A DNA stretch of 64,000 bases from Nostoc sp. NMS2 (GCF_017115105.1 NZ_JABXKH010000042.1:165644-229643), one strand, 5' to 3'. Shown: positions 39,920 to 49,485, counted from the first letter of the stretch. The notes: generated by a model from the sequence alone, not told the origin. Translations and numbers: made by a program.

Positions 39920-40450
39920 ATGTCAATCCTTACTGAAGTGAATACCATCGATCCAACTACATCTACATCTACCGAACTACAGGCTATAAATGAGACTACT
40001 ATCATCTCTGAAATTAAAACAACTTTCACATCTGAAGAAATTCAAGAATTGCTACCCCACCGCTACCCATTTTTACTTGTAGACAGAATAATTGACTACG
40101 TTCCAGGTAAAAAAGCTGTTGGCGTTAAAAATGTCACTATCAACGAACAGTATTTCCAAGGACATTTCCCCGGTCGTCCACTGATGCCAGGGGTGCTAAT
40201 TGTCGAAGCAATGGCACAAGTTGGGGGTATTGTTCTCACTCAAATGTCTCCGGTAGCAGACGGACTGCTAGTTTTCGCTGGTATCGATAAAGTTCGCTTT
40301 CGCCGCCAGGTTGTACCGGGGGATCAACTAGTCATGACAGTGGAACTGTTATGGGTAAAACAACGTCGTTTCGGTAAGATGCAAGGTCGTGCCGAAGTTG
40401 ACGGTCAACTTGCTTGTGAAGGGGAATTAATGTTTTCTCTAGTCAACTAA
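39920..40450 (+). CDS. fabZ: 3-hydroxyacyl-ACP dehydratase FabZ
   Basis: 176 aa, slightly longer than typical (~150) because of an N-terminal Thr/Ile-rich extension of about 35 residues. The hot-dog fold core has [14 protein letters not shown], the catalytic His in [14 protein letters not shown] and Glu in [11 protein letters not shown]. It dehydrates 3-hydroxyacyl-ACP in fatty acid synthesis and competes with LpxA for the same substrate, which explains its place between lpxC and lpxA. Confidence 0.96.
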   Translation: MSILTEVNTIDPTTSTSTELQAINETTIISEIKTTFTSEEIQELLPHRYPFLLVDRIIDYVPGKKAVGVKNVTINEQYFQGHFPGRPLMPGVLIVEAMAQVGGIVLTQMSPVADGLLVFAGIDKVRFRRQVVPGDQLVMTVELLWVKQRRFGKMQGRAEVDGQLACEGELMFSLVN

Positions 40451-40756
40451 AAGTTTGCTTTCGTGGTGTGGGCATAGCCGTGAAATGCCCTTACTGATTC
40501 CTGCAAAAGGATAACAGTTAAAAAAAATCCACAACAGCATCTGATAATTTCTTGATTTTCGACGCCCTCTTTACGAGATGCTACTCGAACACACTTAACT
40601 TGCTTTGCCCGACACTTTCGTTCACTGAAATACTTCACGCTCTACCAGTCGCCTTGATGGGGCGGCAGTTTGTACAAATCTCTTAATTAGAGTAACACGC
40701 TGCCTCAGAAACCCTACCTGGCGCTGACTTATCAAGACAGTTCTGGAGATTCACCC
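40451..40756. other. Spacer between fabZ and lpxA
   Basis: 306 bp. No gene or repeat that I can support. A 63-codon minus-strand frame (40447-40638) has no recognisable features. Confidence 0.55.
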
Positions 40757-41575
40757 TTGAAAACGCTAATTCATCCAACTGCTGTAATTCATCCTAAATC
40801 GGAACTCCACCATACAGTGCAAGTCGGTGCCTATGCTGTGATTGGAGCGCATGTCAAAGTGGGCCCTGAAACAATAATCGGCGCTCATGCTGTGTTAGAG
40901 GGGCCTTGTGAAATTGGGGCGCAAAATCAGATTTTTACAGGTGCAGCCATCGGTATGGAACCCCAGGATCTCAAGTTTGTGGGAGAACCAACTTGGGTCA
41001 AAATTGGTGATAACAACTTAATTCGTGAGTACGTTACCATTAACCGCGCGACTGGTGCTGGTGAAGCAACGGTAATTGGCGATGGTAATTTGCTGATGGC
41101 TTATGTCCATGTGGCTCATAACTGCGTAATTGAAGACCAGGTAGTGATTGCCAACTCTGTGGCGTTGGCGGGTCATGTGCATATAGAGTCACGCGCTAGG
41201 CTAAGTGGAGTTTTAGGTGTCCATCAATTTGTGCATATTGGTAGACAGGCAATGGTGGGAGGCATGGCACGGATTGACCGGGATGTGGCCCCATATATGC
41301 TAGTAGAGGGAAATCCGGCACGAGTGCGAACCCTCAACATTGTGGGACTCAAACGGTCTGGCATGGACTCAGCAGATTTGCTTTTGCTGAAAAAAGCCTT
41401 CCGCATTCTCTACCGTTCTGATTTGTCCTTTAAGGATGCCTTGGAAAAACTGGAATTGTTAGGGGATAGCGAACAATTACAACATCTGCGCCGTTTCTTG
41501 CTACTTTCTCAGATGCCAGGGAGACGTGGCTTGATTCCCGGTAAAGGGAAAAAAGGCGCGAGTGATGAATCGTGA
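40757..41575 (+). CDS. lpxA: Acyl-ACP-UDP-N-acetylglucosamine O-acyltransferase
   Basis: 272 aa. The hexapeptide left-handed beta-helix is clear (repeated VIGAHVKVGPETIIGA pattern), with the family segment HVAHNCVIEDQVVIAN (catalytic His) and C-terminal VEGNPARVRTLNIVGLKRSG. It acylates UDP-GlcNAc with a 3-hydroxyacyl chain from ACP, the first lipid A step, as a cytosolic trimer. The start is TTG (40757), supported by the conserved MKTLIHPTAVIHP. It lies in the cluster between fabZ and lpxB. Confidence 0.96.
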   Translation: MKTLIHPTAVIHPKSELHHTVQVGAYAVIGAHVKVGPETIIGAHAVLEGPCEIGAQNQIFTGAAIGMEPQDLKFVGEPTWVKIGDNNLIREYVTINRATGAGEATVIGDGNLLMAYVHVAHNCVIEDQVVIANSVALAGHVHIESRARLSGVLGVHQFVHIGRQAMVGGMARIDRDVAPYMLVEGNPARVRTLNIVGLKRSGMDSADLLLLKKAFRILYRSDLSFKDALEKLELLGDSEQLQHLRRFLLLSQMPGRRGLIPGKGKKGASDES

Positions 41576-41588
41576 GTTATGAGTTAGG

Positions 41589-41650
41589 AGACGCGATGAA
41601 TCGCGTCTGTACAAAAGGTGGGAGTAAAGACGCGATTCATCGCGTCTTTA
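41589..41650. repeat. Twin hairpins of the AGACGCGA...TCGCGTCT family
   Basis: AGACGCGA/TCGCGTCT (41589-41596/41601-41608, 4-nt loop) is followed by TAAAGACGCGA/TCGCGTCTTTA (41625-41635/41640-41650, loop TTCA). The family is related to the hairpin at 54354-54383. It lies in the lpxA-lpxB gap. Confidence 0.8.
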
Positions 41651-41750
41651 CAGGAGTTATTAATTGATGAATTAAATTTTTAACTCCGCATTCCTAAGTA
41701 TTCACTCCTAACTATTCATTCCTAAGTTTTTAATAATTACCAATTATCAA

Positions 41751-42917
41751 ATGCGGATTTTTATCAGCACTGGCGAAGTATCTGGCGATTTGCAAGGGTC
41801 GCTGCTAATTACAGCGCTGAAGCGTCAAGCTGTGGCGATTGGGTTGGAATTAGAGATTGTGGCGCTGGGTGGGGAAAAAATGGTGGAGGCTGGGGCAACT
41901 CTGCTGGGCAATACTAGTAGTATTGGCTCAATGGGTATTTTAGAAGGGCTGCCCTATCTTTTACCTACTCTCCAGGTGCAACGTCAGGCGATCGCTTCTC
42001 TAAAACAAAATCCACCGGATTTAGTGGTGCTGATCGATTATATGACTCCCAATCTGGAAATTGGGACTTATATGAAACAGCAGTTACCAGATGTGCCTGT
42101 AGTGTATTACATTGCTCCCCAAGAGTGGGCTTGGTCATTAAGTTTGCGTAGAACTAACCGGATTGTTGGTTTTACAGATAAGCTGTTGGCTATTTTTCCA
42201 CAAGAAGCCCGTTACTTTCGGGAGAAAGGGGCAAAAGTTACTTGGGTAGGGCATCCTTTGATTGATCGGATGGAAGACGCTCCCAGTCGCCAAGCAGCGC
42301 GTGCAACACTGGGGATTGCAGCAGAACAAATTGCGATCGCACTTCTCCCCGCTTCTCGCCGCCAAGAACTAAAATATCTTTTACCAATTATTTTTCAAGC
42401 TGCCCAAACTCTTCAAGCTAAATTACCGGAAGTTCATTTCTGGATTCCCCTATCTTTGGAAGTCTATAGAAAGCCAATTGAAGAGGCTATTAGGCGTTAC
42501 GGTTTGCGGGCTACAGTTTTATCAGGTCAACAAAAGCAAGTTTTTGCTGCGGCTGATTTAGCCATTAGCAAATCTGGTACTGTCAACTTGGAGCTTGCTC
42601 TGTTAAATGTGCCGCAAGTTGTAGTTTACCGCCTAAGTTCCCTGACTGCTTGGATAGCTCGTAAAATCCTCAAAGGTTCTATCGCCTTCGCATCACCACC
42701 TAATTTAGTCGTGATGAAGCCAATTGTGCCAGAATTTTTACAAGAGCAAGCCACAGCAGAGAATATTATCCAAGCCGCGATGGAACTGCTACTCAATCCC
42801 AGTCGCAGAGAGCAAACTTTGCTAGATTATGAAGAAATGCGGCGAAGTTTGGGAGAAGTTGGAGTGTGCGATCGCGCTGCTCAAGAAATTTTGCAAATGC
42901 GACCAAATAATTCGTAA
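41751..42917 (+). CDS. lpxB: Lipid-A-disaccharide synthase
   Basis: 388 aa. It opens MRIFISTGEVSGDLQGS, the LpxB N-terminal block, and has GSMGILEGLPYL, DYMTPNLEIG, YYIAPQEWAW, WVGHPLIDRM, LLPASRRQELKYLLPI and the 'ISKSGTVNLELALLNVPQVV' C-terminal nucleotide-sugar block. It condenses UDP-diacylglucosamine with lipid X to form the lipid A disaccharide, a GT19 enzyme at the inner membrane face. Last gene of the lipid A series. Confidence 0.97.
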   Translation: MRIFISTGEVSGDLQGSLLITALKRQAVAIGLELEIVALGGEKMVEAGATLLGNTSSIGSMGILEGLPYLLPTLQVQRQAIASLKQNPPDLVVLIDYMTPNLEIGTYMKQQLPDVPVVYYIAPQEWAWSLSLRRTNRIVGFTDKLLAIFPQEARYFREKGAKVTWVGHPLIDRMEDAPSRQAARATLGIAAEQIAIALLPASRRQELKYLLPIIFQAAQTLQAKLPEVHFWIPLSLEVYRKPIEEAIRRYGLRATVLSGQQKQVFAAADLAISKSGTVNLELALLNVPQVVVYRLSSLTAWIARKILKGSIAFASPPNLVVMKPIVPEFLQEQATAENIIQAAMELLLNPSRREQTLLDYEEMRRSLGEVGVCDRAAQEILQMRPNNS

Positions 42918-43060
42918 TTCGTAATTCGTAATTCGTAATTGAAAATAGAGGATCAATTAGTTTATTTATGAATAAAATAAATGTGAAGCACCTGTTTTTT
43001 CTAGAACCCGCATTTTTCCGTGCGTTAATTACGAATTACGAATTAGAAATTACGAGTTAG
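42911..43060. repeat. Inverted arrays of AATTCGT/AATTACG heptamers before the methyltransferase
   Basis: Four AATTCGT units (about 42909-42940) lie opposite AATTACG/AATTAGA units (43027-43058) in the reverse sense. The two arms can pair. They sit in the spacer between lpxB and the C5 methyltransferase gene and belong to the same class of STRR repeats. Confidence 0.65.
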
Positions 43061-43071
43061 ATTGGGGTTTC

Positions 43072-44340
43072 ATGGCTTATGAGATGAGAAAACAAAGAGC
43101 GATCGCAGTTGACTTATTCGCCGGTGCGGGGGGTATGACTCTTGGCTTTGAACAAGCTGGCTTTGATGTGCTGGCCTCTGTGGAAATCGACCCGATCCAC
43201 TGTGCAACACATGAGTTTAACTTCCCTTATTGCTCAGTGTTATGTAAAAGTGTTGTGGATACTAGCGGGGAAGAAATTAGGAGTCGGTCTAAAATTGGCG
43301 ATCGCGAAATTGATGTGGTAATTTGTGGCTCACCATGTCAAGGATTTTCTCTAATTGGTAAACGGGTTGTTGACGATCCGCGAAATTCTTTAGTGTTTCA
43401 CTTTCATCGGCTGGTTTTTGAGCTAAAACCGAAATTCTTTGTCATGGAAAATGTTCGGGGAATCACAGTTGGCGAACATAAACAAATCCTCAAATCTTTA
43501 ATTAGTGAGTTTAAAATTTACGGCTATAAAGTAGAAGAGAATTATCAAATTCTCAACGCTGCAAATTACGGAGTACCACAGTCCCGTGAGAGATTATTTC
43601 TTATAGGTGCAAGGGAGGATGTAGACTTACCGAAATATCCTCAGCCGATTACTAAACCAGCATTACCAAACAATTTAACTTCTAAAAAAATATCTAATAT
43701 CCCATTGAGTCCTACAGTATGGGATGCAATTAAAGATTTACCTGAAATAGAAAACTATCCTGAGTTAGTAACAAGAGATTGGGTTATAGCAGAATACGAA
43801 AAGCCTAGTAGCTATGCTCGTGTACTTCGCGGTCTTAAATGCCCGAATGATGATTATTCTTATAAACGTGAATATGATTTGCGAATCCTTTCTTCAAGTT
43901 TAAGAACAAAACATTCTGCGGAAACTATTCAACGTTTTCATGAGACTCTACAAGGCGATAGAGAAAAAATTAGTCGTTTTCATAAGCTACATCCTGCTGG
44001 TGTCTGCAATACTTTAAGAGCCGGAACAGACAAATATAGGGGTTCTTTCACATCCCCAAGACCGATTCATCCATTTACGCCTCGTTGTATTACAGTCAGG
44101 GAAGCGGCGAGATTGCATTCTTACCCTGATTGGTTTAGATTTCATGTAACTAAATGGCACGGTTTTCGGCAAGTTGGTAACTCTGTACCACCGCTACTAG
44201 CAAAGGCTGTGGCGGGTGAAATTATTCGTAGTTTGAATATTTCGCCTTTTAAACCGAGATTGCGATATAAGTTGGGAGATGAGAAGCTATTACAATTTAA
44301 CATATCGCAAGCGGAACAATATTATCAGCGTGACTATTAA
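43072..44340 (+). CDS. DNA (cytosine-5-)-methyltransferase
   Basis: 422 aa. The C5-MTase motifs are in order: I (AVDLFAGAGGMTLGFEQAGF), IV (GSPCQGFSLIG, catalytic Cys89), VI (FFVMENVRG), VIII (QSRERLFLIGA) and X (FRQVGNSVPPLLA). The variable target-recognition region is about residues 205-310. No restriction endonuclease is adjacent, so it appears to be a solitary methyltransferase. Several such enzymes exist in Anabaena, one of which methylates CGATCG (the HIP1 core), but I cannot tell which target this one recognises. ATG 43072 has another ATG at 43084. Confidence 0.93.
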   Translation: MAYEMRKQRAIAVDLFAGAGGMTLGFEQAGFDVLASVEIDPIHCATHEFNFPYCSVLCKSVVDTSGEEIRSRSKIGDREIDVVICGSPCQGFSLIGKRVVDDPRNSLVFHFHRLVFELKPKFFVMENVRGITVGEHKQILKSLISEFKIYGYKVEENYQILNAANYGVPQSRERLFLIGAREDVDLPKYPQPITKPALPNNLTSKKISNIPLSPTVWDAIKDLPEIENYPELVTRDWVIAEYEKPSSYARVLRGLKCPNDDYSYKREYDLRILSSSLRTKHSAETIQRFHETLQGDREKISRFHKLHPAGVCNTLRAGTDKYRGSFTSPRPIHPFTPRCITVREAARLHSYPDWFRFHVTKWHGFRQVGNSVPPLLAKAVAGEIIRSLNISPFKPRLRYKLGDEKLLQFNISQAEQYYQRDY

Positions 44341-44370
44341 TAATACACTTTGTAATATGTGCAAGCTTGG

Positions 44371-45336
44371 CTAAGTCCAAGTACGGAAAAATGTACTATC
44401 TTCCCAGATATTAGCAGCCGCCAGTGCGATCGCAGTCAATTCTTCCTTTTTAAGAGGCACAAAAGCCCGCGCTATCTTGACATTATTCTCTAATTGTAAA
44501 ACAGTCTCTGCCGCAATTACACAACAATGAACTCCAGGCTGAGACATTGTGTAACCTAAAGCTTGCTCCATACCTGTCAATCCACCTGGTTTAAATAGCC
44601 GACCATAAGCCGGGACTTTCATCGCAATCACACCGACATTTTTTTCTTGAGCAACTGGTAGAACCACCGGGATAAATGGATGTGGGTGGTGTTGGTCGGC
44701 TGCATTCACAGGAATCAGTGTAGTGTGGAAAGGATAGCGACGTAACCCTTCGGCAATCACTTGAGGGTCGTGATGTCCGGTAATACCTGCAAAGCGCACC
44801 AATTTTTGTTCTATGGCTTCTTCTAAAGCCTTAATTACACCCGATGGACTAAAGATAGTGTCGAGTTCTTCAGAAAAAGAAACGTGATGCAACTGCCACA
44901 AATCGAGATAATCTGTATTGAGACGTTTAAGCGATCGCTCCAATTCTCGCCAGGCTCCATCCCGATCTCTTTGATCGGTCTTGCTTGCTAGAAACAGCTT
45001 TGAGCGATGGGGTGGTAGCACTTTGCCTAAATAATCTTCACTGGGGCCATAACTAGCCGCAGTATCAAAGTAACGAATGCCAAGTTCCAGCGCTCTTTGA
45101 ATTATTGCCGCAGCATCATCTTCTTTTCCTTCCCAGGATAGCGGCGTTTGTCCTGCTCCTCCTAACCCGAAGATAGGGAGTTTTACTTCCGTGCGTCCCA
45201 GCAACCGTTCTGGCATAGTTGCTGGAGGTGTTGCTGTGTTGGTAGTATTTTGCTGTAAAGCATTAGTTGCCATAATACCGCCAGTCACAGCAATGCTGGT
45301 AATTAGGAAATTACGCCGCGTTTTTCCTTCTATCAT
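44371..45336 (-). CDS. Aldo/keto reductase with Tat signal
   Basis: 321 aa from ATG 45334-45336, chosen because the twin-arginine signal KTRRNFLITS then sits at residues ~5-14, followed by a hydrophobic stretch (IAVTGGIMATNAL). The mature domain is an AKR TIM barrel: PIFGLGGAGQTPLS, the Asp/Tyr of YFDTAASYG, DLWQLHH and a C-terminal VIAAETVLQLENNV. It probably works in the periplasm or thylakoid lumen with NADPH after folding in the cytoplasm; substrate unknown. Convergent with the methyltransferase gene. Confidence 0.85.
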   Translation of the reverse strand: MIEGKTRRNFLITSIAVTGGIMATNALQQNTTNTATPPATMPERLLGRTEVKLPIFGLGGAGQTPLSWEGKEDDAAAIIQRALELGIRYFDTAASYGPSEDYLGKVLPPHRSKLFLASKTDQRDRDGAWRELERSLKRLNTDYLDLWQLHHVSFSEELDTIFSPSGVIKALEEAIEQKLVRFAGITGHHDPQVIAEGLRRYPFHTTLIPVNAADQHHPHPFIPVVLPVAQEKNVGVIAMKVPAYGRLFKPGGLTGMEQALGYTMSQPGVHCCVIAAETVLQLENNVKIARAFVPLKKEELTAIALAAANIWEDSTFFRTWT

Positions 45337-45411
45337 GATTGGCTTTGGGGGCAAAATTACTTTTATTATAAATTTTAGCTAGGGAGAATTAATCTCAGAA
45401 AGCAAGGCAAT

Positions 45412-45627
45412 CTAGGCATAACTAACCTCTATACTTGTTACAAATCTGGGACTAGCATCAGTGTCGAGTAAAGGACATTCTTCCAAGAATAGCCTTGTAG
45501 CTTCTTTAAGATTAGCAAGAGCTTCTTCAATTGTTTCACCTTGGTCAACTGTGCCGACTTCAGGACATTCAGCAACATACATATCTTCTTCTTTGTGAAC
45601 AATGGCAGTTAATGTTTTGGTCTTCAT
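45412..45627 (-). CDS. HicB-like antitoxin, orphan
   Basis: 71 aa. The UPF0150/HicB fold is recognisable: TAIVHKEEDMYVAECPEVG, QGETIEEALANLKEATRLFLEE. HicB antitoxins bind and block HicA toxin (an mRNase). No hicA frame fits in the 57 bp between this gene and the reductase gene, so it stands alone here. ATG 45625-45627. Other members of this family are solitary as well. Confidence 0.8.
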   Translation of the reverse strand: MKTKTLTAIVHKEEDMYVAECPEVGTVDQGETIEEALANLKEATRLFLEECPLLDTDASPRFVTSIEVSYA

Positions 45628-45700
45628 AGGATTTTATTTTGATAGGGATAGTTGAGCTATCGCACTGCTTTTTCTAGTTTAATGCTGAGGTGCGATCGCA

Positions 45701-47191
45701 TTACTTGCCACCGACGGCATTTTTCTGAGCGTAGTTAAGATTTTTTTGATATTCTATGATTTTTTGCTGGGCTATGGCATAATTTGGGCTGTAAGATGGC
45801 ACACTTTTCATAAGTGCGATCGCAGTTTCCCACTGACTCACAACTGTTTTCCACTCATCTGGAGATTTTGCTGATTGGGTTAATTTGGCAGCACTGATTG
45901 CTTGATTAACAGCCTCTCGGAATGTATTAGTTTGAGGTGTGAGCGCTGCTGCGAATGGAGTTGGTGAAGTAACTTGAGAAGCTATAGAAGTTGTTGATTG
46001 TTCTTCCATTTTTGGAATTGTTGCCAATAAATATATTCCGATCGCAACCAAGGAAATGAGCATAATTATCAGCAGCTTTTTATTTAAATTTATAGGCGTT
46101 TGGTAATGAGATTGAGATAGTGATTTGATGGGCAAATGCTGTTTTTTGCCTTTTTTGATTTGGGTTAGACCCATATCACCACGTAATCTATCAATTTCTA
46201 AATCTGCGCGATCAACACTGTAGCTCTTATGTCTAGTTTGCAAGCTTTGTAGTAGAACTTTCAGCTTAGGAATGAAGCGTTTTATTACTAAGTGTTCTAA
46301 TTGATATAGATATGCGGCAGTGAACATCCAAATCATGAACCAACGTTGACTTAAAAAATCATTGTTTTCAATGCTGTAAAAAACTCCGTTTGTTGCGCGT
46401 CCTGTTAAATGCCCCGTACAACCATTAAAGTATTCCGGTATTTTATTGTACAAGTTGCAACTAGAAAAAGCTACTTCTGAAAAGATAGTTAGGATTAGCA
46501 TAAAAGATAATCCCATAACTACTGTGCCATAGAAACCTGCCCATAAACTATTCAAAGTAGGTATCCATTTTGGTAATTTATTAGATGATTTAGGCTTTTG
46601 CCAAATAAACCAGAAAATATGATAGACAAAGGCTAAGAAAGCCGTTGGTATTAATAAGCCGAATAAAATAGAAAATATGAATATTATAGGGCTGTTGCCG
46701 AGAACTGATATAAACACTCCAGCTAATCCAAAGACTATTAAACGTGTGCCAGGAAATGCTATTGGAACTAGAATAATCGCCCTGAGCCAAGAACTAGGAT
46801 AAGGAAACCAAACTGGCCATATTTGAGAGAGTGTTTCGTATTTTCCCTGTTTAGCTAGTTCTAAAATACTGGAATTTTTTTTAGTCTCGTCATTCACAGA
46901 ATTCAAATTTAAATCATCTATCCAGCTTACTGAGGTTTGTCCTTTCTTTTTTCCATAGATTTTCACAGATTTAATAGGTTTAGCTTCCAACTTTATTATT
47001 AGTTTACGAATAAAAGTGACTGATGATTCTTGCTCCGGTACTTGTAAAGATTCCAGGATTATCTGTAAGCAGCCATTTTTCAAGATTGCTTTGGCAGTAA
47101 TATCTTTGGGTCGCAAAAGGTAATTGATTACTGAAGCGATCGCTTGTGCATCTCCCTGTTTAGCAAGTTCTAAAAGATTCGGCTGTGTCAT
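45701..47191 (-). CDS. Membrane protein with the cyanobacterial 'MTQPNxLELAKQGD' N-terminal domain
   Basis: 496 aa from ATG 47189-47191; a longer reading back to 47206 starts with TTG. Residues 1-110 match the neighbour at 47376 (LLELAKQGDAQAIAS, LESLQVPEQE, VKIYGKK), a domain I have seen in other cyanobacteria without known function. Residue ~115 shows a partial second copy (SILELAKQGKYETL). Several hydrophobic segments lie at ~145-205 (IILVPIAFPGTRLIVFGLAG, FSILFGLLIPTAFLAF), ~230-250 and ~375-395. The C-terminus (~415-495) is soluble, helical and Gln/Ala-rich. An integral membrane protein of unknown role. Same strand as its paralog, with 184 bp between. Confidence 0.75.
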   Translation of the reverse strand: MTQPNLLELAKQGDAQAIASVINYLLRPKDITAKAILKNGCLQIILESLQVPEQESSVTFIRKLIIKLEAKPIKSVKIYGKKKGQTSVSWIDDLNLNSVNDETKKNSSILELAKQGKYETLSQIWPVWFPYPSSWLRAIILVPIAFPGTRLIVFGLAGVFISVLGNSPIIFIFSILFGLLIPTAFLAFVYHIFWFIWQKPKSSNKLPKWIPTLNSLWAGFYGTVVMGLSFMLILTIFSEVAFSSCNLYNKIPEYFNGCTGHLTGRATNGVFYSIENNDFLSQRWFMIWMFTAAYLYQLEHLVIKRFIPKLKVLLQSLQTRHKSYSVDRADLEIDRLRGDMGLTQIKKGKKQHLPIKSLSQSHYQTPINLNKKLLIIMLISLVAIGIYLLATIPKMEEQSTTSIASQVTSPTPFAAALTPQTNTFREAVNQAISAAKLTQSAKSPDEWKTVVSQWETAIALMKSVPSYSPNYAIAQQKIIEYQKNLNYAQKNAVGGK

Positions 47192-47375
47192 AACCAATAA
47201 ATCCAAAAAACTGAGAAAATATCTTCTATCTCAGGTTTCCCTATTCAAAAGTAAAAACAACATTTTCAAAATTTTTCAAATTCTTTATTAGAATTTCACT
47301 GTATTTATTATAATTCTTGCAAAAACCCCGATTTTAGACTCTTTTTCTACGTTTCTAGGTGAGGTAAATTAAACA

Positions 47376-47897
47376 CTAACGTTCCTTTGTAATCACAGAG
47401 CTACCATTACTAATACTTACTTTTTGAATAAAAACGTCAGTACAAGATGATAAAATATCAGAGCTTATTTGATTAGCAATAAATTCAAAATCTTGGTTTG
47501 TTAATCCCCGTGCAGTATCGCCACTTAAGTTAATGGAAATAGTCAAAGGTTGAGGATTACTGGAAGAATTTTCACTATCTACTTCTTCTAGTTCATCTTC
47601 TACTATACCTAGATTAAACTCTTTAGTCCAAGCTGGAAACTTCTTACCCGTTTGTTGTCCGTAAATTTTCACGCTTTCAATAGATGCAGCCCCTAAACCA
47701 GTTAAACCTTTGCGGATAAATGCAACTAAAATTTTCTGATTTGGTACTTGAGCAGATTCTAGCGTTACCTCTAAATAAGCATCTTGAAAGGCAACTTTTG
47801 CAGCGATCCCTTTGGGGTGTAGGTGGCGGTTCATCAGAGATGCGATCGCATCTACATCTCCCTGTTTTGCAAGTTCCAGAATATTTGGCTGTGTCAT
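47376..47897 (-). CDS. Soluble paralog with the same N-terminal domain
   Basis: 173 aa from ATG 47895-47897; an in-frame GTG lies two codons earlier. The N-terminal ~90 residues (MTQPNILELAKQGDVDAIAS, AQVPNQKILVAFIRKG, SIESVKIYGQQTG, PAWTKEF) share the domain of the downstream membrane protein. The C-terminus (NPQPLTISINLSGDTARGL, then SSCTDVFIQKVSI) is short and unassigned. Function unknown. The pair probably arose by tandem duplication, with one copy gaining a membrane part. Confidence 0.75.
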   Translation of the reverse strand: MTQPNILELAKQGDVDAIASLMNRHLHPKGIAAKVAFQDAYLEVTLESAQVPNQKILVAFIRKGLTGLGAASIESVKIYGQQTGKKFPAWTKEFNLGIVEDELEEVDSENSSSNPQPLTISINLSGDTARGLTNQDFEFIANQISSDILSSCTDVFIQKVSISNGSSVITKER

Positions 47898-48131
47898 AAC
47901 CACTAAAAGAGAAAATCTAGGAAAATAAACTTATATTCTTAGAATTCCCTCTTCACAGCCTTAAGTAACATTATGATGCAAAATATCAATTAATTTAGGT
48001 TAAAATATTTAGGATAAAGATAGTCTTTCACAGACTTTTGTAAAAAATATATTTTCCCTCGATCAACATCTGTTTTTGCCGTTGCCAAATTAACAGGATT
48101 AATATTAATCAGTTTAATTCCGATTTTAAAT

Positions 48132-48797
48132 ATGAAAATTTATCAAGAGCATACTTGGCCCTCAACGCTGGAGGAAGCCATAGTTATCCAAGAAAAGCTG
48201 CGAGATCGAGTAATTACTGAGGATCAACTACAAGAACCTATCCAGTACGTTGCTGGAGTAGATATGGGTTTTGAAGCGGATGGAACTATTAGCCGTGCAG
48301 CTGTGGCTGTACTGAGTTTTCCTGATTTGCAAGTAATCGAAACCAGCCTAGCATACCGTCCTACGACCTTCCCTTATGTTCCTGGGTTCCTCTCATTTCG
48401 GGAAATTCCAGCTGTTATTGATGCCCTAGAAAAGATTACAACAATACCAGATATCATCCTGTGTGATGGCCAGGGAATTGCTCATCCCCGGAGATTAGGT
48501 ATAGCTTGCCATTTAGGGTTACTTATAGATATACCAACAATTGGTGTAGCTAAGTCCAGGTTGGTTGGTAAGCATGAGGAATTGCCAGAAGCAAAGGGTA
48601 GTAAGCAACCACTGATATATAAGGGTGAAACGATTGGGGCAGTTTTGCGATCGCGCACAGGAGTAAAACCTCTATATATCTCCAGTGGCCATCGAATTAG
48701 TTTACCTACAGCAATTGACTATGTATTACGTTGCACGCCAAAATATCGGCTGCCAGAAACTACACGCATTGCTGATAAACTAGCATCAGCAAAATAA
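48132..48797 (+). CDS. nfi: Endonuclease V (deoxyinosine 3'-endonuclease)
   Basis: 221 aa. Family residues: YVAGVDMGFEADGTISRAAV (first catalytic Asp), FPYVPGFLSFREIPAV (the wedge PYVPG and Glu), DGQGIAHPRRLGIACHLG (second Asp) and TIGVAKSRLVG. It cuts DNA at the second bond 3' of deoxyinosine, starting repair of deaminated adenine. ATG 48132. No repair operon; it stands alone. Confidence 0.96.
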   Translation: MKIYQEHTWPSTLEEAIVIQEKLRDRVITEDQLQEPIQYVAGVDMGFEADGTISRAAVAVLSFPDLQVIETSLAYRPTTFPYVPGFLSFREIPAVIDALEKITTIPDIILCDGQGIAHPRRLGIACHLGLLIDIPTIGVAKSRLVGKHEELPEAKGSKQPLIYKGETIGAVLRSRTGVKPLYISSGHRISLPTAIDYVLRCTPKYRLPETTRIADKLASAK

Positions 48798-48904
48798 AGC
48801 TTATTGAAGTTTTTTCTAAATACTTGCTTCCATATACTCAATCGTGTTAGGAATCGCACAGAAGGAAGTTGAAGTAGCTAAATACGATTTACGAAGTTAG
48901 AACA

Positions 48905-49441
48905 ATGAACGCACTAACTTTACAGTGGCACGATGCAGGTCAAGAGAAAACTCAGAACATTTACGAACAACAGTCAAGTCAAAATTTTGGTACTGTCCGC
49001 ATTGGTCGCGATCCCCTCCGGTGCGATATTGTTTTGAGTCATCCTACTGTATCTGGTCTGCACGTTGAAATCTTTTTTCATCACCAGCAACAGCGCTTTT
49101 ATATCAGGAATTTGCGATCGCAAAATCCCCCCCTGATTGATGGACGGCAATTAGTCCAAGGTGAAATGCCTTTAACTGAGGGCACTAGTATCTCTCTGGG
49201 ACAAGTAAAACTCAACGTTACTAGCATTTCCACAGGCAGCATTCCAGCAACAATTTTAATGCCACCGCATCCCGGACATCACCACCATTCACCAATACCT
49301 CCCGCACCAGCGCTAGGAATTTATGGTTTAGAATGCCCCAAATGTCATAAAGTTTCCCCAGGAGAGAATCTACAAATTGGCTGTCATTGGTGTGGGACAT
49401 CTTTGGCTGCGGCTGTGAGTGTGTTGGTAGCACGGAATTAG
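48905..49441 (+). CDS. FHA-domain protein with C-terminal zinc ribbon
   Basis: 178 aa. FHA domain (~5-105) with VRIGRDPLRCDIVLSHPTVS, GLHVEIF (the usual Arg-His replaced by Leu-His) and LIDGRQL. A Pro/His-rich linker (PPHPGHHHHSPIPP) leads to a four-Cys ribbon, CPKCHKVSPG and CHWCG. It likely binds phosphothreonine partners, perhaps of a Ser/Thr kinase; partner unknown. The second FHA gene starts 185 bp downstream on the same strand. Confidence 0.85.
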   Translation: MNALTLQWHDAGQEKTQNIYEQQSSQNFGTVRIGRDPLRCDIVLSHPTVSGLHVEIFFHHQQQRFYIRNLRSQNPPLIDGRQLVQGEMPLTEGTSISLGQVKLNVTSISTGSIPATILMPPHPGHHHHSPIPPAPALGIYGLECPKCHKVSPGENLQIGCHWCGTSLAAAVSVLVARN

Positions 49442-49485
49442 GGAGTGGGGATGAGAGGGATGAGGGGGATGAGGGAGAAATCAAT

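Noticed and set aside
40447..40638. 63-codon minus-strand frame after fabZ
   Set aside because: No conserved features and no supported start; fits chance.
45355..45411. hicA gene next to hicB
   Set aside because: Only 57 bp available; no room for a toxin gene of the usual ~60 codons.
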